A DNA stretch of 64,000 bases from Scalesia atractyloides (taxonomy: Eukaryota > Streptophyta > Magnoliopsida > Asterales > Asteraceae). The stretch is taken from the NCBI GenBank assembly GCA_947069175.1, contig CAMTDV010000017.1, positions 47,377,137-47,441,136 of the forward strand, read 5' to 3'. Below the pieces are notes generated by a model. The model did no database searches. It was given only the letters and a program-made list of their open reading frames with translations, and was not told the origin of the DNA. The position numbers were made by a program, and so were the translations under genes. Below are positions 11,655 through 22,542 of the stretch, piece after piece; positions within the stretch are counted from its first letter, which is position 1, and every line of letters begins with the position of its first letter.

Positions 11655-11662
11655 TATAAATA
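11655..11662 (+). promoter_or_regulatory. TATA box in the 5' LTR of element B
   Basis: TATAAATA, about 900 bases into the LTR, preceded by GATTAG and followed by GCCTTGAAC. It is preserved at 18181-18188 in the right LTR. A start about 30 bases downstream would be usual for a plant TATA promoter; no other site in the LTR looks as good. Confidence 0.6.
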
Positions 11663-13092
11663 GCCTTGAACTCCAACCATTTCCTTTGCCCATTTTCTTC
11701 TTTTCTCTCTATAACTCTAAGTGGAGACTACCACATTGTTGGAGGTCTCCCATCTGAGTTTTCTTGAGCTCTTGAGTGTTCTTCAAACACAAGTAAGTGC
11801 TCTTCCTAGACTTGTTTAGTTATTTTAGCTATTTCAAGCTAAAAGTCATACAGTGTTTCACTTTAAGCTTTGACCATTAATTGGTCAAAGCAAAGTTCAA
11901 TTGAACTTTGCAACGTGATCGTAATCGTGATGGTTATAATCCATAGCGATCGTCCCTATTGATTACCACGTTTACTAATCGAAGTGACGAGTAAAAGTTT
12001 CGGTCAATAGTGCGCAAAGTGCGCATTAGACGACGGAACTATTTTCGGGTATCATAATCCTTTGTTTTGATATCAAAACAGTTTTATAAACTTAGTTAGA
12101 CATGTTTGACATGTCTAACTCGTCACTTTTTAGTTTAGTGCTTGTTTAGGGTCGTAAGTCGAGCGGTCTTGACCACCGCTTTGACTTTTGAATCCGACCC
12201 GTTTGGTCGATCTTAGGATCCGACCACACTCATATTACTGACCATAGTTGTATAGGGAATAACCCTCTGAGGTTATACCTTATGGTCACGTTGTTTGGTT
12301 AATATTATTTTAAGTCGCTAGTTATGCCTTTATAAATGACCAAAATATCCTTTTTGCGCATACATCAACTTTAAGCATATGTGACCAATGTTTTGACATG
12401 TAAACTAATGTTGTAACTATATTAGACTTATTTTGGCATATTAGACTTATCATAACACATAGCTAACCACCCGAACACGTATTTATGTAAATGATCCATT
12501 AAAGTAGCATAAACTACCTTAACGAGTCATAACGGGTCAAAAGCACTTAGGAATCCTTCTCATATCAGAATGTAGACTTTGTTAAACCATTTCATATGGG
12601 TACCAACACTTTTGGATTACAAGACCTCATTCTATCCGATCCGCCGATTAAAGTACCGATATTTACATAGTTATCCGATTCTAGGACACGTTTGACTTCT
12701 CGGACATTTGAGCTTGTTTAATCTTTGATTCAAGGATATTTTGAAACCCCAAGTGAGAACATAGTCCAATCTTTTATGTTTTTCAAATGTTTTGGGGTGA
12801 TTCATATGTGCCTATTCACTATTTTCACGTTTTTCAATGCTATATGATTTCTTATACATAGTACTATATGCGATAACGATTTGAAACTGTTATCTATGGC
12901 TTAAATAACGATTTTCAAAGTTTGTGAGACTATTGTTGGTGCGTAATTCTTTTATACATTCATTAACAATGATCAAGCCGATTGGTAGAGCGATATAGCG
13001 CTATAGGATTTGACACCCCATTCCTTTTGTGTGGAATGTCAGAAACCAAGTTTAAACCAAATAGATTTTGCCTCGTGGTAAATCTATAGTCA

Positions 13093-13495
13093 CCAAAGTA
13101 TAGTTTGATGTACTCAGGTTTGAATGTATTGCCAAACGACCACAATGTATGTTTTACAAAGGTTTTCTAATTAAGCCATAAAAACTTATCTTTTATTGTT
13201 TCACCAAACCAAAGTATATTTTGATATACTACCAAATCACAATTAAAGTATATTTCGACATACTTCCAAAGCATAGTTTGATATGCTAACAATGTGATAC
13301 TATTTACAAAAGTATAGTTTGATATACTCCCGAATCTCTTGTTCTTAAACGAAAGTATATTTTGATATACTACCGATTCTCTTACTATTTACAAAAGTAT
13401 AGTTTGATATACTATCGATTCTCTTATTGTATACTAAAGTATAGTTTGATATTCTACCCAACCTTTAAATCAAAAGTATACATTTGATATACTAC
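13093..13495. repeat. Palindromic AGTATA...TATACT repeat array in the 5' LTR of B
   Basis: Nine or so imperfect copies of AAAGTATANTTTGATATACT, spaced 25 to 45 bases apart. The arms AGTATA and TATACT are inverted repeats around a short TTGA-containing centre. Several spacers are themselves repeated (CGATTCTCTTA occurs twice), so the array looks like a decayed tandem repeat of about 38 bases. The same array occurs in the right LTR. Confidence 0.85.
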
Positions 13496-13956
13496 CTAAA
13501 TTGTTATTTCAAAACGAAAGGTATATCTTGTACATATATTACAAACACTTCCTATCAAAAAGCAAAGTATTTTAGATACCAAACTTTCTGTAAGGATTCA
13601 TGGCTATTTTTGAAAACATATGTTCTTTTCTTAAAACATTCAAGCCATGAATCTAATTCACAAAACCTATGTTACTCACATGCATTTTTATGCTGACGTA
13701 CCTATTTCACATATGTTTCATGTTTATCTACATGATGATTGTCGCTGCATGCCACATATAGGATGAACTCGGGCCTTAGCTACTTTAAAACTTGAAAGAC
13801 AGTTTAATTGTATTTCATTTCCGATACTCCAAGACAATGAAATTCGATAATTCAATAAAACAAAACTTTAAATACCATGTGTTTAGACAATTTGTAACAT
13901 GACTCCCCAAGTGTTTCCGTCGTGTGTTGTTTTGCGCGATTTGGGGTGTTATAGAT

Positions 13957-13968
13957 TGGTATCAGAGC
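13957..13968 (+). other. Primer binding site of element B (initiator tRNA-Met type)
   Basis: TGGTATCAGAGC lies three bases after the likely LTR end at 13953. It complements the 3' end of initiator tRNA-Met and sets the plus orientation. Confidence 0.9.
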
Positions 13969-14574
13969 ACTGGTTATAGGGAATTAGGTTATTAGTAAAG
14001 CTTTGACCTAGTCTATAACCTTCCTAGGACCCTAACGCGAGTTTACTTGCGTTTAGATTTCTAATACACTACCATCACCTATCCTTAGGTGATTACGAAA
14101 AACAGAACATAATACATCTTCCAAAAGTCAATTTTTTCTAAAAAAAAAGAAAACAATTTCACAAGAAATCATCTATCCTTGGACGAATTGATTTGGGCTT
14201 TATGCCTTCAAAGTTTTCAAAATCTCGTCAAAGTTTGGGCTTTAATAATGTGAACACGTGCAATCTGGAAGGGTGAATGCCTGTACCCTGAGTTTTCTGT
14301 CTAAGGCTAGAGTGTTCGTACAAATCCGCATTATCGGACCAGTCACTCTTACCTGGGAACTCTTGGGGTGAGCATCACTTATAGGTTAAAGCATGTCTTC
14401 GCGATACATTATAAAGACCCATTTACTTTGATTTGTCACTGTGTCGTTTGTTTGTTTTAAGTAATGAACAAATGATTACAATCCTTACACTTCGTTGATA
14501 TTTTTAACAATTCATTTTGACTATCCAATATCAATCTCACTCGATTTCTCTCATGATTCCCTTTCTCTTTTAGA
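13969..14574 (+). other. Untranslated leader of element B
   Basis: About 600 bases between the primer site and the gag ATG with no open frame of note. It would hold the packaging signal in an active element; I cannot identify one. Confidence 0.5.
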
Positions 14575-15691
14575 ATGCCTCCTCGTCGCAACGCTACTCA
14601 ATACGCCGAAATGGCAACTTTAATCGCTCAGCAAATGGCTGTTGTACTCCCAAACCTTGTGACCCAACTCAATCAAGCTTATCAAAACAATAACAACAAC
14701 AATGCCCCTACTCCGTGCAACTTTAAACAATTCAACTCGGCCAAACCACTCAACTTCACTGGGTCTGAGGGAGCTACTGGGCTCCTACAATGGTTTGAGA
14801 GTATCGAAAGCACTTTCCGCCATGTTCAGTGTTCGAATGAGCGGAAAGTATAGTTTGCTTCGAGTGTTTTCCAAAAGAGAGCACTCACGTGGTAGAACGG
14901 GATTATGAGGGATAGAGGTCCTGATGTAGCACTGGCTCAGTCATGGGAAAAGCTTAGAGCTCTTATGATGAAAGAGTTCTGCCCACGTCATGATCATAGG
15001 GCACTTGAGAACGAATTCCACGATCTGAAACAAGATAGTGGTGAACATCGAGCCTACACTGATCATTATGAGGAACTAAGTCTGTTATGCCCTACCATGG
15101 TTACGCCCTTGGATAAGGCAATTGAAAAGTACATTGATGGCCTCCCTGACCCAATTCAGGACATAGTCACTGGTAGAAATCCCGCTACAGTTAGACAGGC
15201 CATTGAGCTATCCGCTACCCTGACTGAATCTCAAATCAAGAAGGGTAAACTTTTCCGTAAGGGCGACAAGAAACCATCGGACAAGACTGCCCAAGAAAAA
15301 CCAAAGGAAAACCAAACTGAATCCTCTAAGAAGTCAAAGAAGCGTAAGGCTTCACAAAACTTCGCTGTAGTTGCTCAGAACGATCAAGTTGCTCCAAACC
15401 AACCAGCACAACCTCGTGCTAGGAAAACTTATGCTAGCACCGCACCTCTGTGCAACAAATGCAATTGTCATCATCTAAATCAAACACCATGTCACAAATG
15501 TACCCACTGTGGACGATTGGGACATTTGGTCAATGCATGTCGTTTTGCTACTAACACCCAAAATCAAGCAAATGCAAACCCTGCTGCTGCTCAAGCACCA
15601 TATTCACCTGGATCGTGCTACATGCGGTGATCTTACTCACTATCGAAACAATTGCCCGAAGCTTGTTAATGCAAATCCAGCCTGTGGATGA
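14575..15691 (+). pseudogene. gag: Gag of element B, gypsy type, with two stops and a frameshift
   Basis: The start ATG at 14575 gives MPPRRNATQYAEMATLIAQQ, followed by a gypsy retrotransposon gag domain (LLQWFESIESTF; after the stops, SWEKLRALMMKEFCPRHD). Two in-frame TAG codons, at 14851 and 14893, sit where a Gln (before FASSVFQKR) and a Trp (after ALTW) would be expected; the frame is otherwise open from 14575 to 15630. The C-terminus has a Lys-rich region, a knuckle CTHCGRLGHLVNAC and a second one, (C)GDLTHYRNNC, whose first part is split from the rest by a frameshift near 15625. Gag would assemble particles and bind RNA. Nothing resembling protease follows. Confidence 0.87.
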
Positions 15692-17280
15692 GTATTTAAC
15701 ATAAATGCTATCAAGACTCGTACTAATAATGATGCAGCTGTGAACATTTAAACTTTTACATTTTCACTTTGTGTTATCTAAAAATCTTGAAACATTTCGA
15801 TTGGTTTATAAAAAAAAATTTATTTCAATTTTATTTACAAAACCAGTATGATTACGTGTATGTGTAACATACCTCTACAATACCGACACCAAGGATATGG
15901 TTCCTTGCAAATCAAACTACTCTCGTTGTTTCTTCTATGTTGTGATCGCTCACGATCTCCACAAAAATCCTATGTACTCGTTTCTTCTAAGAAACAAAGT
16001 ACAAGGTACAAATCATAACTCTTAACAAATGCTCGAAGTACCACTTTAAATCCTTGCTTGGATACCTAAGGGTACTTTTCATAAGTCCTTAAATGGTCAT
16101 ATGCAATATGTCGATGTGCCTATGACTACTTTCGTATTTTTATGACATTACACACACTTTGATTTCGTAGTACATCTAGTACATGATTTTCAAAACATGT
16201 TCGCTATACAAATCCTAAATCCTTATAGGATCTTCCTATATTCATAGTTAGATCCTTGTGGTTGATTAAAGTGCAATTCGGAGTCATTGGTTGGATTCTT
16301 TGTGTGCTTTAATACGTATGTACAAGTTAACAGTTATTTGATTCAAAATAATTACTATCCAAATCTTTATAGAACCTTCCATATCTTCATATGTTAGATC
16401 CTTAGAAGGATATCCAAAGTGCTATCTTTAATCCTTAAGGGATTTTCTATGCAAATAGTTAGACCCTTGGATTCCAAAGTACTATTCTAATTAAAGAGAT
16501 CATGTGATGATCTAGTTAAAAGACTCTTTAGTGCCTATTTAAAAAGATTATTCGTTGATCTAGTTAAAAAGGCACTTTTACGGTCTAAGAAGAGTCATCA
16601 TATGTTTATTTGTTTGAATATTTTCCCTGCACATGTGTAATTATGGATGCATACATAATTATATAATTCAGTACATAGAAACCACAGCTAGTTTTGTCAT
16701 GTGTAAGAACCTATAGTAATAAGAATAAACGAAATGGGAACAATGTAATAAGGGCATGGTGGATACGCCGCTGGTACTACCTATATATAAGTGTTCCTTA
16801 TTACATTGCAAGCGTGGCGTTATTTAAGTTACTAGAAGTTCTGGACCTTGACCAATGTTGTTTTAGTCTTTCACTCTCCGACTCCAATTTCGAGCACACA
16901 CAAGTTTCCTATACTAGTTTTCATGGGAAACCTCTATAAACGTTCCCCCTTTAATTTTTTTCGAAAATTCGACTCTCTTTCAAGTTCACGCTCTTTTTAG
17001 TTCTTCTACAAACAAGAATGTCACTTTGACATTTACATAGCCCCCTGCGGAGGCTCGGTACAATCAAAGGTGTCGTACACCTACTTATTGGACTGAAGTT
17101 TAGAGTTTCGAGTCTGAACTCATTCCTACAAACAATAGAAGAGTACAATAAACAAAATTCACTGAGAATCCAAACGTTGCCTAGAATTTTACTACGGGAA
17201 CGAAGGATCATTTGAAAGTGATACCCTCACATCTGTTTTCACAAGCTTCCTCTAATTTAAATTTCGGGACGAAATTTCCT
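15692..17280 (+). other. Non-coding interior of element B in place of pol
   Basis: About 1.6 kb of AT-rich DNA with repeated short phrases such as GATCCTTA and TAGATCCTT (16230-16470). I see no pol motif on either strand. Autonomous gypsy elements carry about 3.5 kb of pol here, so pol was deleted or never acquired. Near 17262-17275 the phrase TTCGGGACGAAATTTCC resembles sequence seen before the polypurine tract of Tekay-type elements. Confidence 0.6.
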
Positions 17281-17294
17281 AAAGTAGGGGAGAC
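17281..17294 (+). other. Polypurine tract of element B
   Basis: AAAGTAGGGGAGAC directly before the right LTR start TGTAAC. This is the expected site of the plus-strand primer. Confidence 0.8.
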
Positions 17295-20200
17295 TGTAAC
17301 ATCTGTGCCTATTCAACCATCGTACAATTCCAAACAATTTCGAATCCAATGAAATCTTGTGTTTCATTCCCAAGAATTGTATAATTACATGTGACATTCA
17401 CACATTTCAGTCCTTGTACAATTTCGATCTTTCGAATCGCTTCTGGAAGTGAAATCGCAAGCTGTTACGCAAACGTAATCAGTTTAACGCGACATACACT
17501 TCAGAACAATGACATAAGCTAAACATACCCTAAATACCCTTTACATAACTTAGAAATAAGTTTTGAAGGGTTCGGTATGGCAAAAACACAACTTCAGGGG
17601 CTATTTTACAAATTCTGCGAAACAATGCCGTTATGTGTATTTACTAATCCGGAACATGTGCGCACATCCAAAAATTGTTGTAATCATTAAAATTTTAGTG
17701 ATTGGAATGCAAAAATATCATTCGTTACACATTTACGGTCATTTGCGCGTTAGTTACGATTTTCATCGTCATTAACCGAAAACCGCAACCGTACGACGAA
17801 ACAAACCAACACCCGGGACATTTTTGGATATATTTCAAGTTCCCTACACTTTATCATCCTTATAAAGCTTTAAAATGAGGTTAACGGGTGTTAAAAGTGC
17901 CAAAATGCGACAAAAACAAGTTCAGGGGCCAATTTTGCCATTTTTTAAAACTTCCGCCCCTGCAAGGGCCTTACGGATCGTATGGCAAAACCCCATACGG
18001 TCCGTAAGGGGTCCCCAGGTCAGAAGCTTCCTAAATGCAACCTGGCAGCTTCTTGTTGCATTCCTTGGCCACCAAGTCGTGATTTTTGCCACCTTTAACC
18101 TACAATGGAATGGGAGGACACTAATCATTTCCCTAACACTTGGATCAACGCTTGTCATAATTTGGGAGCTTCAAGATTAGTATAAATAGCCTTGAACTTC
18201 AACCATTTCCTTTGCCTATTTTCTTCTTTTCTCACTATAACTCTAAGTGGAGACTACCAAATTGTTGGAGGTCTCCCATCTGAGTTTTCTTGAGCTCTTG
18301 AGTGTTCTTCAAACACAAGTAAGTGCTCTTCCTAGTCTTGTTTAGTTATTTTAGCTATTTCAAGCTAAAAGTCAAACAGTGTTTGACTTTCAGCTTTGAC
18401 CATTAATTGGTCAAAGCAAAGTTCAATTGAACTTTGCAACGTGATCGTAATCACGATGGTTATGATCCATAGCGATCATGCCTACTGATTACCACGTTTA
18501 CTAATCGAAGTGACGAGTCAAAATTTCGGTCAATAATGCGCAAAGTGCGCATTATACGACGAAACTATTTTCAAGTATCAAAACCCTTTGTTTTGATACC
18601 AAAACAGTTTTATAAACTTAGTTAGACATGTTGACATGTCTAACTTGTCACTTTTTGTTTAGTGCTTGTTTAGGGTCGTAAGTCGAGCGGTCTTGACCAC
18701 CGCTTTGACTTTTGAATCCGACCTGTTTGGTCGATCTTAGGATCCAACCAAACTCATATTAGTGACCATAGTTGTATAGGGAATAACCCTCTGAGGTTAT
18801 ACCTTATGGTCACGTCGTTTGGCTACTATTATGTTGAGTCGCTAGTTATGCCTTTATAAATGACCAAAATGTCCTTTTTGCACATAAATCAACTTTAAGC
18901 ATATGCGACCAATGTTTTAACATATAAACTAATATTGTAATTATATTAGACTTATTTTGGCATATTACACTTATCATAACACATATCTAACCATCCGAAC
19001 ACATATTTACATAAATGATCTGTTTAAGTAGCATAAACTACCTTAACGAGTCATAACGGGTCAAAAGCACTTAGGAATCCTTTTCAAATCAGAATGTAGA
19101 CTTTGTTAAACCATTTCATATGAGTAGCGACACTCGTTTGGTTTACAAGACCTCATTCTATCTAATCCGCCGATTAAAGTCCTGATATTTACATAGTTAT
19201 CCGATTCTAGGACACGTTTGACTTCTCAGACATTTGAGCTTGTTTAATCTTTGATTCAAGGACATTTTGAAACCCCAAGTGAGTGCATAGTCCCATAATT
19301 TACGTTTTTCAAATGTTTTGGGGTGATTCATATGTGCCTATTCACTATTTTCACGTTTTTCAATGCTATATGATTTCTTATACATAGTACTATATCCGAT
19401 AACGATTTGAAACTGTTATCTATAACTTAAATAAAGATTTTCAAAGTTTGTGAGACTATTGTTGGTTCGTAATTCTTTTATACATTCATTAACAATGATC
19501 AAGCCGATTGGTAGTACGATATAGCGCTATAGGATTTGACACCCCATTCCTGTTGTATGGAATGTTAGAAAGCAAGTTTAAACCAAATAGATTTTGCCTT
19601 CGTGGTAAATCTATAGTCACCAAAGTACAGTTTGATATACTCAGGTTTGAATGTATTGCCAAACGACCACAATGTATGTTTTACAAAGGTTTTCTATTAA
19701 GCCATAAAAACTTACCTTTTATTGTTTCACTAAACCAAAGTATATTTGGATATACTACCAAATCACCATTAAAGTATATTTCGATATACTTCCAAAGCAT
19801 AGTTTGATATTCTAACAATGTGATATTATTTCCGAAGGTATAGTTTGATATACTCCCGAATCTCTTGTTCTTAAACGAAAGTATATTTTAATATACTACC
19901 GATTCTCTTACTATTTACGAAAGTATAGTTTGATATACTATCGATTCTCTTATTGTATACTAAAGTATAGTTTGATATACTACCCAATCTTTTAAATCAA
20001 AAGTATACATTTGATATGCTACCTAAATTGTTATTTCAAAACCAAAGGTATATCTTGTACATATATCACAAACACTTTCTATCAAAAAGCAAAGTATTTT
20101 AGATACCAAACTTTTTGTAAGGATTCATGGCTATTTTTGAAAACATATATTCTTTTCTTAAAACATTCAAGCCATGAATCTAATTCACAAAACCTATGTT

Positions 20201-20481
20201 ACTCACAGGCATTTTTATGCTGACGTACCTATTTTGACATATGTTTCGGGTTTATTTACATGATGATTGTCGCTGCATGCCACATATAGGATGAACTCGG
20301 GCCTTAGCTACTTTAAAACTTGAAAGACAATTTAATTGTATTTCATTTCCGATACTCCAAGACAATGAAATTCGATAATTCAATAAAACAAAAATTTAAA
20401 TACCATGTGTTGAGACAATTTGTAACGTGACTCCCCAAGTATTTCCGCCGTGTGTTGCTTTACGCGATTTGGGGTGTTATA
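17295..20481 (+). repeat. 3' LTR of element B
   Basis: About 3,187 bp, collinear with the left LTR, with the TATA box at 18181-18188 and the palindromic array at about 19621-20025. Many substitutions relative to the left LTR are C/T or G/A transitions. It ends in GTTATA, next to the flank GATAC. Confidence 0.92.
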
Positions 20482-20700
20482 GATACCCCTTTCATCAGTT
20501 TTGTTCTTCAAGACTCACTTTGTGCCAATTGGACATACATCCTTAGGCAGTGGTACAATGTCCCAACTTTGTTATCTCTTGAACTGTAGGAGCTCCTCTT
20601 CCATGGCTTCTACCCAACTGTTATCTTTTAGTGCCTCTTGGTACTTAACAGGTTGTGTGAGTGATAGAAAACCAGCAAAAAGACAAATGTTTTAGGTTTG
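20482..20700 (-). pseudogene. pol: Reverse transcriptase of element A, N-terminal fragment
   Basis: The minus-strand reading crosses frames but matches the A' region 29230-29380, which encodes SWVQAMQEELLQFK and IGTKWVFKNKTDERG. It is the N-terminal end of the reverse transcriptase interrupted by element B; the remainder is at 9963-10754. No single open frame covers it. Confidence 0.75.
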
Positions 20701-22529
20701 GCTTCTTGTGAGCACACCCTCATTGATGTTGCCAATAACTGATTCAATGGATGGCTTTTTAGGAAGATCAAATCACCTTGATATGGGACAATAGCATTTT
20801 GAGGTGAAGCTTGCAAATGTGTATTATCTGAGCTAGCCTCTGCTAGTGAATTTGATGGTCCAACTTCTGATTGAAATGGTAGTGGAGGAATGGGAGGTGC
20901 TGATGTGAAAGTGTGTTGATTTTTGTTCACATGTTGTGGACTTTTATCAACAGTGGGTTGATTTTGAGAACCGGCAGAGGTTTGATGGTTAATCAATGTT
21001 GAACCAGCAGAGCTTTCACCAGTGTTACTAACATCTGCTCCTCTACCCAAAGGACGGATCTTGAAGTTTGGAAGTATGCAATCATATCCTTGCTCTCGAC
21101 TTGATGATTGTTTTGTACCTACATGGTTAGTCTTGACAGACACATCTTCAAAGGTAAAGTTGGATAGATCAAATAGTTTAGCAGGATTTACTGGGATTTT
21201 CAAAGATGAGAGTTCATTGAACTTCACATTCAGAGTTTCTTCAACACACTTGGTCCTAGAGTTAAAAACTCTGTAGGCTTTGGCAGTGGTTGAGTATCCC
21301 AGAAAATAAACACAGTCAACTTTGGCTGCAAACTTAGAGATGGAATCTTTTAAGTTCAAAATAAAGCATGGACAGCCAAAAACTTTGAAATATGAGATCA
21401 GAGGTTTGATTTTATAAAGCAGTTCATAGGCAGTCTTTTGATGCCTAGGGTTTATCAAAACTCTGTTCTGAACATAGCAAACAATGCTTACAGCCTTTTC
21501 CGAAAAGGACAAGGGTAAACCTGAGTCTGCAAGCATAGTTCTTGCTGATTCAATTAAAGTTATATTTTTCCTTTCAACAACCCCATTTTGTTTTGGAGTC
21601 CTTGGGATGTTGTACTATCTAACAATCCCTTTTGACTCACAGAAGGCATTTAACTCCTTGTTTCTAAACTCTGTCCCATTGTCACTTCTAAAAATTTTTA
21701 CTGGTAGCTCAAATTGCTTTTCAACTTGTTTTACAAAATTTTGCAAAATACTTGCAGTTTCATCTTTAAAGTGAAGAAAGAAGGTCCACATAAACATTGA
21801 GAAATCATCAACAATTACGAAACAATACCTTCTCTTTGTGAGACTCATGATTTGCACATGGCCAAACAAATCCATGTGCAGCAGTTGCAAGCACTGGGTT
21901 GTTTTGGACTGTTTTATTGACTTGTATGAACTTTTATGTTGTTTGCCTTTTAAACAGGAAACACAATGTTCTTCACAAGTAAATTGTTTTTGAGGCAAAC
22001 CTCTGACAAGATTTTGTTTTGAGAGAGTGGAGATGGTTTTTGAATTTGTGTGCCCCAGTCTTTTATGCAATAACTCTGCCTCTTTGCTTAAGGCAACTGA
22101 GAATAGGCATGCATTGGACATAGGGTTATCTTTTACCATGTCTACCACATACACATTTCCTACTCTATGAGCAGTCAACTGTGCTTTGCTCTCAGCAATT
22201 ATTTGATCAATCTTTTTAACAACCTCTAGTCCTACTATTTGACAAGTTTTCTTTGTGAAAAAGGATCCATATCCCTTATCACTCATTTGTGAGACTCTCA
22301 AAAGATTGAATTTTAGATTATCAATGAGGATAACATTCTCAAACTTGAGTTTTCCAGCTGAACCACATCCTGACCCCAACACCTTCCTTTTTGAATTGTT
22401 CCCAAAGGATATTTCACCCCATCCATGAGCTATGAAACTTTTTAGCAGGGCTTTACATCCTATCATGTGCCTAGAGCCCCCACTATCTACATACCAAAGA
22501 CTGTCAAGGAAAGTAGAAGCTCCTTGCAC
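20628..22529 (-). pseudogene. pol: Protease and integrase of element A pol
   Basis: Two same-frame open pieces (21615-22529 and 20628-21536) are separated by one TAG stop near 21616. In order: an aspartic protease site (WYVDSGGSRHM, DSG triad); a gag-pre-integrase region; an HHCC finger (HKRLGHTN...CVSCLKGK); the integrase core with LHMDLFG (first Asp), FRSDNGTEFRNKEL (second Asp) and the Glu region just after the stop; and a C-terminal part (ISYFKVFGCPCFILNLKDS). A Ser/Pro-rich linker leads to the reverse transcriptase. Protease cuts the polyprotein and integrase inserts cDNA in the nucleus. The tail after about 20720 slips out of frame. Just upstream, gag ends with a TAA, and the GTGCAGGGAGC seen in A' reads GTGCAAGGAGC here. 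Confidence 0.88.
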
Positions 22530-22542
22530 ATGGTTTAAACAA

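Larger units (their letters stand above)
10755..13953 (+). repeat. 5' LTR of element B
   Basis: About 3,199 bp, starting TGTAACATCTG and ending near TGTTATA. The right LTR matches over its whole length, with scattered substitutions and a few indels (for example about 14 bases after GGCAAAAACA near 11045 are missing in the right copy). It contains a TATA box at 11655 and a palindromic repeat array at 13093-13495. Confidence 0.92.
10755..20481 (+). mobile_element. Element B: gag-only Ty3/gypsy-like element with 3.2-kb LTRs
   Basis: Two LTRs of about 3.2 kb (10755-13953 and 17295-20481) flank a 3.34-kb interior. The interior has a TGGTATCAGAGC primer site after the left LTR and AAAGTAGGGGAGAC before the right one, so the element reads on the plus strand. 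The flanks are AATAC (10750-10754) and GATAC (20482-20486); the empty site in A' reads AATACCCCTTTC, so the right copy carries one mutation, or the duplication is only ATAC. Only a damaged gag is present; no protease, reverse transcriptase or integrase motif is visible. The gag type, long LTRs and a CGGGACGAAATTTCC element before the tract resemble Tekay/Del chromoviruses. It is best described as a non-autonomous TR-GAG/LARD-like derivative. Confidence 0.9.
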
